Positions 1-13,900 of a DNA stretch of 64,000 nucleotides are shown here, piece after piece (positions within the stretch are counted from its first letter, which is position 1; the number at the start of each line of letters is the position of its first letter). A program made the position numbers and the translations under genes. The notes under the pieces were generated by a model, which was not told the origin of the DNA, searched no databases, and saw nothing but the letters and a program-made list of their open reading frames with translations. The stretch is from Ascaris suum (Eukaryota > Nematoda > Chromadorea > Rhabditida > Ascarididae): assembly GCA_013433145.1 (NCBI GenBank), contig CM024187.1, positions 13,877,826-13,941,825 of the forward strand, in the 5' to 3' direction.

Positions 1-145
1 TTGAGGAGGAGTCCTGATCAATGATCCATTTGGTTGTCGGTTAAATTCTAAAAGTTTATAACCAGCCATGACACGAACTCTTGGATAACGAAGACTTGTG
101 CTCATTGCTCCATTAACTTTTCATTGTTGTCTGGCTACATTTTAG

Positions 146-3100
146 GTTGCGCCCCATGGACCCATCGCAGGGCTATATTTCCTCGCCTACGGCGTTCCAT
201 TTTTTTCAGTGTCCTTTTCAGTGGCTATTGACGCGAGCTCATATGTCTCGTCAACGCATTCGTACGTTTTTCTCACTTAATAAAACCATAGCGCGTACTG
301 TTAGCGTTCAAAATTGGTAATTTTTGCGGAAGCTAATCGTGTTCTTAGATTGCTGATTCGTTCAATGCGTTGCGATATCAATATGCATTGGTTTGTTTGT
401 TGTGAATCCTTTTAAAGAGCGAAATATGATATGAAGTGTTAATTAGTGCACAGTAGGCTACCAATACTTTTTTTACTTTGCCTGAGGAACGTCGCAGCAG
501 CACTGTTTTGGCAACAACTCCAGCTATGAGGTCTCGAACACCATTGCCTCGAGTAAGCGCTAGCATGAAGTCATGCTCAGATAGTACACTCACTCAACTT
601 GTTACGAGTGAATCATCTAATAGGTCAAAGTATTCAAACTGCCAGAAAGTGAGGCACTGTTCTGGGCTGCTTTACGACCATTATTTTCAGCTGTTTTCCA
701 CCAACGACTTTTCAGTCGAAGGTGTTTCAATGCGGTGTGTTGTTTCCATTTATGATCTCGCTTATTTTCACCATTATCTTCTACACTATGGGAAGGTGCC
801 AAGTTGAATATCTCAAACGTCTATTTGAATCACGTTGTTTACCAAGTTAGCATTTTTTCTTTACTTAAGTTTGAAGTGCGTCAACTTACTTTTGACAGAG
901 ACCTAACGCACTCTGCGGTTGCACTCCACCGAACTGATTTTCAATTCTTTTAAATTTGTTCGATGAATTCGGCAATGTGAGATAATTTGCTTTGATGTTA
1001 TGAAGCAGGAAAGTGTACTACAGAGTTTACAACGATATGGACGTCCGCATTCCAGCAGCTTAGCCAACCAGTTACCCAAAATCCAGAAGCAGTGAAAGGA
1101 CATAGTAGCGCGTCCTTATGCGATCGAATCGGTTGTACAGCTTCCTAATTAAAAACTCGCTTTTGGGCCACACTCGAGCGGCTGCAGATGAAAATTGAAT
1201 TGTTAATTTTTGCACAACTTAGTAACTCGGGCTAAGTGAAACTGGGCGTAGACAATGACCTCGCAGTACAGATAAGTGTTTCCCAACCTTCTTCGTCATG
1301 TTGATCATTTTATGCACCTTTTTACTCCATTACTCTGTGTGGTATTATGCTTTTAAATAAGTCAATGTATAACGGAAGCACTGAGAGAGACAGGTTGCGA
1401 GGTTTGCGTATAAACGACGCATTCAGCCGTACTGAGTCTCTTGCAATTGCAGCTTTGCAAGTGAGCATAAAACCAGCCCTTAGGACAGTGGGTCAGTTAC
1501 GTTTTTCAATTACGAAACATCTGAGTGTCTTACCTGAAAATTTCAGATGCTCCGAGAGCGGAAAATCAATCTGCTCCACTGGTTGGGGATGCCGAACTAA
1601 AATCACTAGACACTTCGCTTCTTGATGACGATATGACAGCTCGCTTTCAAATGAGGTTACTTAACGAACTCGTTTACTTCAGTGGCTTTTCAACAACCTT
1701 CACTAAGTTATCCACAATGCACCCTCCTCGTTCGGCCATTCGACCGCTCATCTCTTGCGGATTCAGCTTTTGCAATGTGATGCAATAAATAACAATTTTT
1801 CAACCTCCAAGTATCAAGTACAGCATTCATGACATTTTCCTCATTCTACTCTGTACAGGCATTTCTGGCTGTTTACCCTCGACTGATCTCTCAGTGTTCC
1901 TGCATGAACATTGTACAGAACACATAAAGAGTGTGCGGTCTTGGACGGGGTGGGCCATCCTATGAAAGCATGCCAATCTGGATGACTTCTTAAAGAGTAA
2001 TTGCTTATCTACAGACGTGGGTTGCTTTATAGCTATTGCATGTAATAAACAAACAGCAATTCTCATATTTAGTACGATTTTGAAATATTGTTGAATGCAA
2101 AGCTAACGAAAGTTGCTTATCGTTTAGACGGTATTTTACGGGCACGAATGTGCAGTTTCTGTTGGCACTTAAGTGGTCTTTAGAAAACTCCTGCTGTAAC
2201 GTTCTAGTCTAACCCTCTTACTGTAAGCTGCTACTGCAACCAAGGAGCACAACTGTGAAATTTTTCGGAGAGCTAAAAATCACCAGGCATAACATTTCCA
2301 GATTAATTTGCTATTCTTTCTGTTTTTTTCTCTGGTTGTTCGAACCTTCTCTTCCTACGTATTGCCTGAAACTTCAAAAATAGTTGTAGTCACTTACCTT
2401 CTCCCCTCTGGCTTACCAGATATTTTTGTTCTCTTTCTTTAAATGTCATAATGAAGCACTATCGCCCATTTTCATAGCTGTGAGTTAGCCATTCTGTTTG
2501 TTTGAATGCTTTTCTCACCTAACATCCACTGCCCAAGAGTAATGTTTGAGGAATTGATGATCGCATACGTCACATATCGGTGACTGCGCAGTTGTTCATG
2601 TCCCGCTAATAATAGGTGTTTGTTTTCTCATATTTCGCGACTGTTATGCGGATTCTACAAGACAACAGGAACGTCAAGAATCCATCTAGTAAGTGTAACG
2701 CTTTCAGTGGGTTTGTCACTATTGCGTTTCTTCTACTAGGCGCCTGTTGTGTGGCAGTTATTTACGTTCGAGTTGCGCTTGTGACAACCGATAGCTCAAC
2801 CATTCCGGTCGCTCTCTCCATTCTTCATGCGGTTTTGTGCTGCGCTTTGGCGATTTTTATATTTTACATGCATTCTGTGAAACGATTTCAACTGCTCTGG
2901 CAAAAGGTTGCATTGCACAGCTTCTTTTGCATTTAAATAATCTTTTTCGATGTATTTTTCCAGTGGTATTTTTATCTTTTCTAGTGTGATTTCTTTTACT
3001 TTAATTTCGTTGAAAATCACAGCTCGAAATGCATAATAGTGGACAACTTTTTACGCGAAAATATTATAGTAAATTGGGTTTTAAAGGTGGTTTAATTCGA

Positions 3101-5380
3101 CAAGACTCCTCGCTGTCATATTATCGTTGCTGATTTTTACTCAAATTTTTGCAATACGTCGTCCTGCCAATTTTTAATGCTTCAAAAATTCAAAAACAAA
3201 CGAGTTTTCAGTGTTGTTCTGATCTGCTGCTTTTCACGGATGAATGTCACAATGCTTGTTCGGCCCGTCGTAGGCTTTTTGCAAGAACATCTCATTTCTC
3301 CTCTTCAATGAAAAAACCTTTCTCTAAATTCTTTGTCTATCAATAAAATATATTACATCATGAAATGTCCAGCTTTCCATATGCTTCGCATATATCGCAT
3401 TCCAGTGTAAACTCCGTCAGTGCGTTTTTGGAATTGCAGTTTTGGGCGATTCTCAGCAGCTGGTTTTGAAGAAAAAAAAAACAGGAATAATGAAGTTTCT
3501 TATGAAGTTCAGGGATATAGTGGTGACCATGGTACATTTTTCCAGAACAGAATGTGTATGTTATTACATTGTTCTGCGCCCACGCAGAATGATCGTTCTC
3601 CGATAGTTCGAGGTGTTAGAACCATAGTCGGCGCTGAGATTTTATGTGTTCCACGTCCAGTTCCACAATCATACACAACTAATGCGAATGCGTTGCCTCT
3701 CATACAACAAAATCCCATCGTTCACCAAACCTACCATGGCAGTGGTGGAGTGTAAGTTCCGTTGAATTACTTTTAATACTTAGCTACAACTTTCATTATG
3801 GAACGTTCTGAGTGACTTCCTTTCTAGCATCCTGCACATACAAATAAATATGTGAGGCGAAAGTAAATATACACTTATTGTTTAGTTTTTTATGTAAACT
3901 TTGCGAATCGCTGGGCAAAGGCTTCTTATAGGGCGCGATCCAAGGTCTTAAGCTAAGAGAGAGAGACAGACAGAGATATGCGTTACGGGTATTTCTTTCA
4001 TTATGAGACAAAGGCTTCTTTCTTTATCGCTCCCTTTAGTCATTGATCAAAATCTATTAAAATATGCACGAGATGAATTTTTAAACCATAATCCCTCTTG
4101 TATCTCCTTTTGGAACCGAAGCACTTCATGCTTCAGGCGGAATGTAAATATCTATGAACGCTCAGTTATTTCAGAATTCGTAAAGAAATTTGTGGAGATT
4201 ATATCATTTTCACTTCGATTTCTCGATTTATCACATGAGGCAAAAATGAATTAGAGATTTTCATTAGATGTTGCTTCCCCTGGTCTGTGCTTCCAACACA
4301 AAGCGTGAGAACCTCATTTCATCTATCCTTAGTACTGTAATCATATCGTCATTTTTGGTGTTCCACATGCTTCTTTCCAGATCATTTGCTAGATTAAGGC
4401 ATAAGTATTTCAGGCGTATGCACGGTGCTTTGGAAACAGGGAAACTGCGAGAGCGAGCGATGCAGCGGGCGGCAAGAAAATATTATCGATGTAAGAGACA
4501 GTTGGCCTGTAACTCGTCGACCTTATCAACCGTTCAGGTTTGTCGCTTGAACGTTTTAATATTTTATGTTTTTTAAGAGTGAATCATCGCTAATCTTTCA
4601 CTAGAATAAGAGTGCTGCTGTGTTTTATATAGGATGCTCGAAACGTTGCAACAGCATTTGCTGGTATCCCTATTTGTTTTCAGCTCATTCGTTAATGCTG
4701 CCTAAGTGACTTTTTGCAGTTGCAGTCGACGATACTTCGAAGAAACGTTTCTGTGCCATACTCCGAAAAAATTTGTTGTTTCACGATGAAAATGGAATAA
4801 TCGAGCAAAAGAGTAAAGCAATCATTGAGCCGTTGATAACTTTACGGATTTTCAACGTGCAATTATTGGCACACAGTTATTAACTGTATTCATAATGCCC
4901 CTCTCATTCGAACTCTAGGCATTTTCAACGACGAAGCATTGTATATTCAGAGCATTAACTGCATGGGCTGATATTGTTAACTGAAATAGGACAACATTTA
5001 GAACACTTCAACGGATCTGTTCGTAGCTCGTGGCAGAATGTCGTTAAGACCTTTAAAGAATTTCAGACTCACCTTTCGGCTACATTAAACTGAATCACAT
5101 CACTTATGCGTAGATAAAAGATCCAGCAAAACTGTATAAATTAGCGTCTCTTTGAGATTTTTTTTGCGTTCAGGGTACAACTATCGAGGAAGAGAGTGGT
5201 GACATCGTCTCAAATGATTTCTTTGAGGCGTCTGAATCCATAAATGAGGATTTCACGAGTAGCAGTGGACTTGATTTGCTGCACGTCGAAATGGACCGAC
5301 TAAGTGAAAAACACAAAGAGATGGCGTCGATGAGTTCAGCATCGACGCAAAGCAGACGCATTTGCTATGCGCAAATTTAA
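146..5380 (+). CDS. Adhesion-GPCR-like receptor, C-terminal part (TM4 to stop), 5' end outside window
   Basis: Seven-transmembrane receptor fragment; such receptors signal at the plasma membrane. Proposed exons are 146-261, 691-845, 1547-1706, 2708-2906, 3546-3751, 4381-4537 and 5174-5380; phases agree at all junctions and give about 399 residues. Exon 1 encodes a TM4-like helix (FLAYGVPFFSVSFSVAID) like the GYGVPA segment of adhesion GPCRs. Exon 2 has an extracellular-loop Cys (SCFPPTTF) followed by a TM5-like helix (GVLFPFMISLIFTIIFYTM). Exon 4 has two more hydrophobic helices (GFVTIAFLLLGACCVAV; ILHAVLCCALAIFIFYM), read as TM6 and TM7. The later exons form a basic then acidic Ser-rich cytoplasmic tail ending CYAQI. 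Donors at 846 and 1707 are weak; exon 5 could start at 3513, and a small in-frame exon may lie at 4720. Class by TM resemblance only; the Flamingo/CELSR or latrophilin branch is a guess. A gene is well supported, the exact family less so. Confidence 0.72.
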
Positions 5381-6419
5381 TTGGCCGAAAAGCTCGTTCA
5401 ATATCGACGTTGTGAGTTTGTTGGTCGCAGATATCCAGATCTCACTGGACGAATTTATCGATTTATTATATAAGTTTGCATTGAATGTCGATGTTTCAAA
5501 CGTTTTAGGGAAGATATTTCAATTGAGTATTGTACAGTTATTATTTTTGATTTAAATAGAAGAACAGCTTGAAAGAATCAATCTTACATGAACTGGAAAA
5601 CTAATTATATATTCTCTTAAGCCGGGAATTCGTATGCTCTTGTGGCATTCTGATTCTTACATATCTTCGTTCCATTTAACGTCTCCTTCATTAATCAGGT
5701 TTTGAATGCATTTTTCGCTTTTTCGTTTTCATTTTTTCTTGAGAATTTCCACTTGCGAACACATTTTTTCGACGTCGTCTTTGTGCGTTTATGTGTCTGT
5801 CTGCCTGCCTGTCTGTGTCTGAGTAAACGAGCAACTGAAGCTAGAGCTAGGAAATCAGATTGGTGTACCATAAAGCACAGGATGCCAGCCTTTACCGTTC
5901 TTCACATCAGTCCCTTAATTCCACAATGACTTATAGACGTTCAAAACAACAAATAATCTGTATGTATTTTTCATTTATCGAATGCATTTTGTTCAGGTCG
6001 CAGAAAGGTGGTTAGATTTATACTAGCAGTCATATCTATTAAAGCATGAAGGCAATCTTGTTTGTTTGTTGATAACGTTTAAAAGAGCAGAAAATAGGAA
6101 CGTTTGTCGTGCTAGTTACCTGTAGCAGGTTTACGAACTTGTCCTCTGTCCTTTACTTTAATTTAAATATTACGTTTTATTTTGCTTGCATATGGCATGC
6201 TGATCTCTTTACTTTGTCGATTAAATACATGCGAACCTTGATCTCTCGGAGAAATTTATAAAACAATTAGTGAGCCATCCCTCGTTTCACTGGATTGCCG
6301 TGTGAAAATGTTCTATCACCTGAACCTTTTAAAGTGAGAATAAACGCGTCATTCGTTGCAAATTCTCGTGAAGCCGCCTATAAAAGGATAGTTGACTATT
6401 CGAGACCACCCAACATTTC

Positions 6420-6420
<1 letters not shown>
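5381..6420. other. Intergenic, 3' side of receptor gene
   Basis: AT-rich sequence after the receptor stop codon. I see no AATAAA close to the stop and no convincing exon. The genes on either side (receptor + strand, mks-1 - strand) converge here. Confidence 0.5.

Positions 6421-6499
<79 letters not shown>
6421..6499. repeat. (TA)n microsatellite, 79 nt
   Basis: Uninterrupted TA dinucleotide run. It creates artificial Tyr-Ile open frames on both strands. The true length is uncertain because such tracts collapse or expand in assemblies. Confidence 0.98.
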
Positions 6500-6501
<2 letters not shown>

Positions 6502-7959
6502 AGTTTCGGTATATGCTTCCAGAAGCTAACGTCTATGGAATGTGCCATTCGAAAGTTTAGAAGTGAACGGAAAGCTTTTTGTTGAAATTGTGGGGTTAAG
6601 TGCGGAGGGGGGTGGAGGGTGGAAGTAAAGTTGGCGGGTGACACAGGTTGTATGATTTTGTCGAAAAAACCAAATTTAACGAAACCTTTTCGGGCATGTA
6701 GTGTTACTTACAGCAGTGAAAGCCGTTAATGTAAACTAACACGGGCTGTTGCATAATTGTTTCGTAAAAGCGCTTCTGTCCACCAGTACCAGCTCTGGAA
6801 CCACTTTAGTCAATGTTATAAAATCTGAGGGACATAAGATGCATCGTTGAATGGCCTTGTCTACCACATTTTTCCTAGGCATATAAAAGCTGGAAAAAAG
6901 TTTTGCACCGATCAGCTTTTCATCTTGCAGCAGTCGGGCAACAAACAAACAAATGCCTTGAAGGGGCGTTTACGAGCGACTGAGTTATTTAGAAAACGAA
7001 GATTTCAATTTTCAAGTCTATTCTTTATTAGAAGTTATGAAATTGGTCGATTGGATTGTTAAAGGAAATGGAAAACATCCTTTGTTGTTTGTCGTCTGCA
7101 GAGTAGTAGATAGTGAAGAGGTGTGACGATACGACGAAGAAGAATATCGAAAACACCGTCGAGCCCGGTTCGAGCAAGAAAAGGATCAGTGATAAACAGT
7201 GTTGAGGAACATTTCTTCCTTACACAAATGTTTCATTATATGTGCTAATATTTGCTACGAGTCATGATGAGTTTCTTGTGGATCTTCGGAAATAATCTTG
7301 TACGAAAAGCGAAAAATAGCAGCAAACAAGTGTCCACCAATGGTGAAGGAAGTTTGTTTTTTATGTGAATTGAAGAGTTAGCGAGGGAACTCTGTGTCCG
7401 TTGTGCAGCACTTCTGCAAGAGTGTGGAATTTATTTGTTCCCTATTTCTCATACGTTAAAGTCGAGCCTCGGTATACGCTGACTGCGCACCTGGAGAAGA
7501 TGTTTCTTCGCTTCTTCGAAATCGAGCAACGCCTTCAGTATACGCCAATGTATATTAGAGTGCAATCTGAAATGTATACACCTCCTTGGAACTGTGCCCA
7601 ATGGATCAATAGTTGCAATGCGCATCTAGCCTTGATTCTAAGCATAATACTGCGCTATACATCTGAGTACTCTGTAAGTTTACGCCTCATCAAAGAAACG
7701 CAGAATGGTTTGCATTTCTGCTGTAACATTCGTTAATCTAGCGTCCACGCACATCGCGATTTCTACCTCTCTAGGACGTAGTACTGCTACTACGTTTACT
7801 TCAACTCATATCTAACGCTTTAAAAGCTTTGAAATTACTCAGTGTAATGATGCTAGCTTGCTAGTAATTGTGAATTCATCATAAAAGAGGCTTGCTTGAC
7901 AACTGCGATGGTATTTGCCGCAAGCTAGAGAATGCGTATAGCAATAAAGGAAATTGGCA
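6500..7959. other. Convergent intergenic region, weak exon-like pieces only
   Basis: No gene recognised. Around 7401-7671 an open + frame ends in a good donor (TCT, then GTAAGT at 7672), and about 7128-7188 reads as a charged run (EEEYRKHRRARFEQEKDQ). Neither connects to other exons, so they are noted and not called. Confidence 0.35.
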
Positions 7960-10900
7960 TTACCCGAAGCGATTCATCATTGTGCCGTATTTCATTTGAC
8001 GCAAATGCTCCTGTGAAATGAACAGTCGACTTTGAACGATGCAATCCACTTTCAACTGAAGTTCACCAGAAGTTTCTGCTGTCAAGCCGATCCATGATGT
8101 TCTTTTGCCCTTCAATAAAAATCAAATGTGGCAATAGTTGAAAAAATTTATGACTACCGCTTTTGATAAGCGAAAGAAGCGCTTTAAGGAAACATCTATT
8201 GGAAGCCATTCACAGCATTCCACATGAAGATTCAGTGACAGTAGCCTGATGCATAGGTAAACAAATATAAGCACAAATGTTTGAAGTCAGCAGCAATGTT
8301 ACGGAAGTGCGCATATTGCAGCGCCTACTAAGTGCATATCGAAATTGTCGATCAAATTCAACTCTGAAATGTCGAAAGTTCCATCAACGGTCCCTATTTT
8401 CACTCAGTTAATTGTGTAATAAATATTGTGTTGGCGCGTAAACACTTCTAGAGAAACATCATCCCACCATTAGTAAATTCAACTGCTATAGTATAAAAGG
8501 ATTTTCTAAATCCTCTTTGCTCACCCGCTCATATATGACTAGATGGATAGAGAAAATCTGAAGTGTTTCAATCAAGAATGATTTGGATCCTCTTTATCCA
8601 TCACCTTCGTTCGACTACTGAAACCAGGTAAAAGTATTTAATTTCATCGACTTTTCCTCGTAAAATGCCTTACGTAAATGCAGCTTATAGTGATAGCCGT
8701 CTAAGCATGAGTTGTAAATAGTGAAATGCCGAAAGGGTCTTTTAAGGATCTGCTAACAAAAGATTTACTGAAGCATCTTTGCAGGTGTCTACTAACGCAA
8801 TGCGTCAAAGATGCACTTCTTTTCTTAGACGATGCCGTCGTTTTTTAGTTCTGGGTGACTGGAAAACCGGTATAGTAGAATACCGATTGAATTAAATATT
8901 GACTGAAATGATGGTTGCTGACCATGGTCGCCAATGGGTTCTTAAAACAACACTCCTCGAACGATTTCACATCAACGGCTTGTGAGACAAAGCGTTCTTG
9001 CAATGCCGCCTTTCTGCTCATCCGATTCACCGGTCTCCAACAGTTCACCGTTATTTCATGCCTTAAAATGGCGAAATTCTTAGAGAAGAACAACGGAAAA
9101 AAGCATTTCAAATCACCTAAACGGCGGATAATGGCCACTCACTCCTATACAATAAAACAATTCCTGCAATAGTTGCTAGTGAAACTTGATTGACCATTGC
9201 AAAGTTATTTGAAGGAAAAGTTTTTATGCAATGTAAAGGGACACATTTCTTACGGAATGCACAACTGCTACACTGTAGCCATTTCCCATTAATAATATCA
9301 TGGCGCTGATAATTCTCCATCACTTCCGCTGTTTGCAAAGTGGACAGCTCAATTACTGTTTGGCAATTTCACACCATAGTGATTTTAACACTGCTTAGAT
9401 GGGATTTCGAAAGTGGGTGTTTAAATAAGGGCGAACAGGGGACTGAGGTGTTTAATGGATCAATGAAGTGAGGATGCTTTACCTGCCCGGCATTATTGGC
9501 AAAGAGGCAACTCCATATCCATCGACATAATGCCGTCCCCAAGCACTTTCCGCGCATACGCGGAGCAGCACTCTCGGCATAAAAAATTCGGTTTCGGTGT
9601 CTGATCGCCCAGTTGAAATTGATAAAGGAATGAGGTGTGCAAAGGTGGCAACGTCATTCTAAAAATGGCCTGTGAGAGAATTACCGAAAATATGTGTAGT
9701 TTCGATGAAAATATAATAACAGTTCGCACACAGCACACATAAAGATGGTTTAAGTTACGCAGCTAATAAAGAATAATAAAATCACGTACTTAAGGATGAA
9801 GTATTGAAAACATCGCAGCAATAAAGTGTAAAATGAAGTACTGCTTACTCGCTTACTCGTTTGTTATTACCGTAAATGAACTCTGGTTTGTACCTTCATA
9901 AAAAACGAAGTCATAATTTGAATCGGTAACCCCCCCCCTCCCCCCCCCCAAAAAAAAAAAATTCAATGAAACAACGAAAGACTAATGATTTATGTAATGT
10001 TTTAATAACTTCCCAGTAATTTGTACTTTCATACAAATAACCTCCAAAAAAAAATAGCATAATGACCGTAGAGATACAAAAATTGCACGACTTTTCTAAT
10101 ATTTTTTCTATTTGTAAAGAAATTCACTTTAAAAAATCAGCCATTAACGTGTATTAACGCCTCGAACTATGTTAGTACTCTTTGTGCGACTTCATCGAGA
10201 ATATAAAGTTGTAAACGGCTCAATATTTAGTTCTGCTGGTTATTATAGCATATTTGAGATAACTGGATTTCAGCTAGGCAATTCCCAACAACGATTCCAC
10301 TTTTTACTTTATCTTAATGTGCCACTAGGTTTGCGATGCTCGATTTAATGCGGCTCCGCACTCTACGTAATTTTTTAGTTGCAACATCTGAACTCTACAA
10401 TCGGATTTTCATACCTCATTACTATATGCGATTTGTGTTCTTCCGCCCATCGTCTGAACGCCAGTGGGAACCAATGCACCTGGTAATTCCACCTTATATT
10501 CCACGTAGAGACCGTCATGTGGGAAACCCATTGCACGTTCTGAACAACGCAAGCGATGTAGAACAATTTGCAAAGAATTCACTAGCTGAACAACGCTATG
10601 ATGCAGCAAGTTGAAACACCGTGAAGAGCACATAGTTTTTTCAAAAGAACAAAGATTGCCCGTGAAAGCGTTCACCTTCATGAAAACAACTTCCTTGCTC
10701 TCGAGTGACAAAGGAAACTGCACCGTGTTTGTGGGAAATGCTATACGCAGTCTCTTGAATAACCATTTCCTACGAAAGTCTGCATTAACACAGGCAATGC
10801 GAAGGCAATTTGCTGGCGGAGATAAGCTTTGCAATTATGGAAACGACTCCAGCTAAATAGAAGGAGCAAATATTACGTAGTCTCGAAGAGAGGCACTCCT

Positions 10901-13900
10901 CTCAACACCGGTCTCCTTCAACTTTTAATTTGAATTAGCGGCGATGATACCTTTTGAATACTCGCTTGTTTTTTACCATATGATAGGTTGAAATTTCATA
11001 ATCCAACCTCGAACAATTTCTCAGAGGATTAATAAATGGTGTTCTATCGGAATCGATTGGTGGAAGAGGTCCGAATGTTTATTTCTGACCATCAACCACT
11101 CTCTATACTAATCGATTACACTACGCCAATCCAGCGGAATAATTTCGGTTCATTATCCGGTTAAACCAACCAACGATCGGAAGATATAGCGATGGGCCGG
11201 TTTGACTGGCTAAGTTTGACTGCATCTCCAGCAATTGCTCTGACGCGTTGAGTTCAGCATAATTCCAAGGTCTTCACTTGCCACTGTATGTGTTCAAAAT
11301 GTTACAGAAAAAAATAACCTATTTGAATGAGGTAGTCGAGTTTCATAGCGCCTTCCTCAACAACATCGAACGTACTTGATCCCTCCCTCGACTGTATCCA
11401 ATCCTGAATACACTACATGTAGTTCCCCACGGATCAGCACATTTTTTTTTGCGAGAATGAAAGGATTTGCACTAAAGGTTATTCAATTGAAAGGCATCAG
11501 AAAAAAGTGGTGCAATATTTTTGCTGAAAATGGCAAATGCAATTTTTTTTTCATGAAAGAAACTTTCGAAGTGTTGAAAATTTACGTCTTCTTGTTCCAT
11601 TAATGATATTTCATCAAATTTGGTTCCATCAATGCTGAGTGAAGCGCTATAAATGCCATATCTGCTTTCAAGTCGTATACTGTCCGAAGCTGCATCTGGC
11701 TCAAAGATAATCGTCTTCTCGTTGATTGCAGTTATCTTACAAATGACTTGATCATCGTTCGGGTCATACGACTCGCTGCAACGTGCAAATTGTTTGCATC
11801 GCACCAACTAGAGAATCACACCAGGAAGGAACAACTAACATGGGTATTCGATGCAGTACTCTATCGCTATTAATTTATGCGCTCGTTTTAGTAGAAGTTT
11901 AGTCTGCATGTTGACAGTGCCGACAAAGCACATAACCACACAAGCACAATGCATAGGATGTGTGCGCATAAGTGCTATTTGCAAATACCCTCTTCAATCG
12001 ATAGAAGGGCTCACAGAGGAAATATGCGGTTATCGTTTGCGGCATAAGGAAGTTTGCTCAAGAGAACGTTCTACTTCAAAGTGGAAGGTTCTCTTGAAGT
12101 GGAAATATAGAATTAACAGACCTGTCTTTGTCGAATGGTCCTAAATAGGCCATAATGAACATTGTTTTTGTCTGCCTATAAATGCTTCTTGATTTCATCA
12201 TGTGTTCCTTCACTGGCAGATCGATCACGGGATTACGACCACCATAACTGAAGTTAAAGGGGCATTTAACTGCTAACAAAGAAAATGATACCAATAACAC
12301 AATGTGGGCAAATTGGGCAAAAGTAAAACTGCCTTCATTTTATTGCTTAAAATTTCTAACAAACTAGAGATCAACATCATTAATAAACTCCTGCGACTTT
12401 GAAACGCTTGCCAAAACTGGATATCTGTATCTGGGCATCAGCTAGCTTCAAAAAGGTATTTGAGATAGGCAGAGCAAGGAAACTGAAGGGCTACGCACCG
12501 ATATTACATCATTTGTCAGCTTGGCATGCATCTCATTCTTTCTAGTAGTTATTGCTTGAATGTATTCGCGAATAGAAAAGTTTCAGGAAATTTTAAATGC
12601 GGTAAGTGCTCATGAAAGATTATTATCTCTCTAAAGAAAGCGATGAGATTGACGCCTATTTCCCAATCTATTGGTAAGAATTTTACTGTAGACAACCTTT
12701 CGCCTTCCTGATTCCCATTTTCCATATTAATTTACAAAACAATTTTTTCGCTTCTTTGCTGATATGCAAAATCGGAAGTGCCAAAAAGAGATCACTGTCG
12801 AGGAACTGGTGATTTGATGGGGTATTTGGAATGCAGAAGCATGTCGTACTAGCCAACCTTGTAGGTGCAATACGTCGATTGCGCGAATTGCTAATCCGTT
12901 CTGTTATGTCGTTTCTTTTATCGATGCTCATTGGCGTTTCGCTTTCAACCTCAATTAAACGATAATTAAGCAAATCGAAACCAATGTTTTTCTTTATCTT
13001 TTTTCACTGACATTTGCGTTCCCGTTTCATAGAAAAGAATGCAGTAATTGCTAAAAACCCATTGTGGTCCTCATAACGATTTTTGTGAAAACCCCACACT
13101 CAGCATCGTATATGATGCACACTGCGCATGCATTAGGACGATTCAGAAATAAAGGCTGTGCCAGGATCGTGCTCACGATGCTTCTGGAGATTCCAGCTCC
13201 AACCTTAGATGCTTGGTGCAAAAATGAGAACGGAAACCAAAACTGTAAAGTTGGCATCGTAAAACATTGCTGTGAATGTTGACAAACTTGCTTCCTTGTT
13301 GCACGCAGTTAGCAGAAGTTTAGATGAACATAGATCTTTGTCTCATCATCTTCAACTTGTCAGGACCGATTTCAAGATGATCGGCAGCAGCCAACAAGCA
13401 GAATAACGCACTTGTCATATATACATTTCCGCGAGAAGAGATATGCAATTTTATTGCGGAAAAAGAAGGCTCGAGACTGCAGTACGCTGGCGTCGCAGGA
13501 AAAGACCAACACAGTGTTAAGGTTGCGGTGTCATTCATCCGACAAAGTAAACTTCTAATTGCCACAAAGCAGCACAAATGTAGCCGTCGCAACTATTGGG
13601 AAAAGTACACTTTATCGAAGGGGAAAGAGGTGTATTGACGGGAGCTTAAGATTTCCATCACACTTCCCAGAAAGACTGCGTCCTCGAGGTTCCCAGTCGA
13701 TCTTCTGCTGCTTGAAGTCAAACTTCTGGTAAGCAGCCACTGTTGTGAGGTGGGGAGAGAGGCTTCTTTATGGGGCGGAGGAAGCTTAAGATCTGAACAC
13801 CTCTCAGGAAAGGCATATTATTGAACTTGAGAGGCTCGGTTCCTAATGGTACATGTACGAATTTGACCGCTCTAGGCTCTATTTAGGCTTTCCTTGTACA

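Noticed and set aside
6295..6644. Open frames on both strands encoding long Tyr-Ile repeats
   Set aside because: Pure artefact of the (TA)n microsatellite at 6421-6499.
10409..10834. 141-codon minus ORF taken as a single gene
   Set aside because: Only its last 41 codons (10539-10415) are real, as the B9-domain exon of mks-1; the upstream part is intron read-through.
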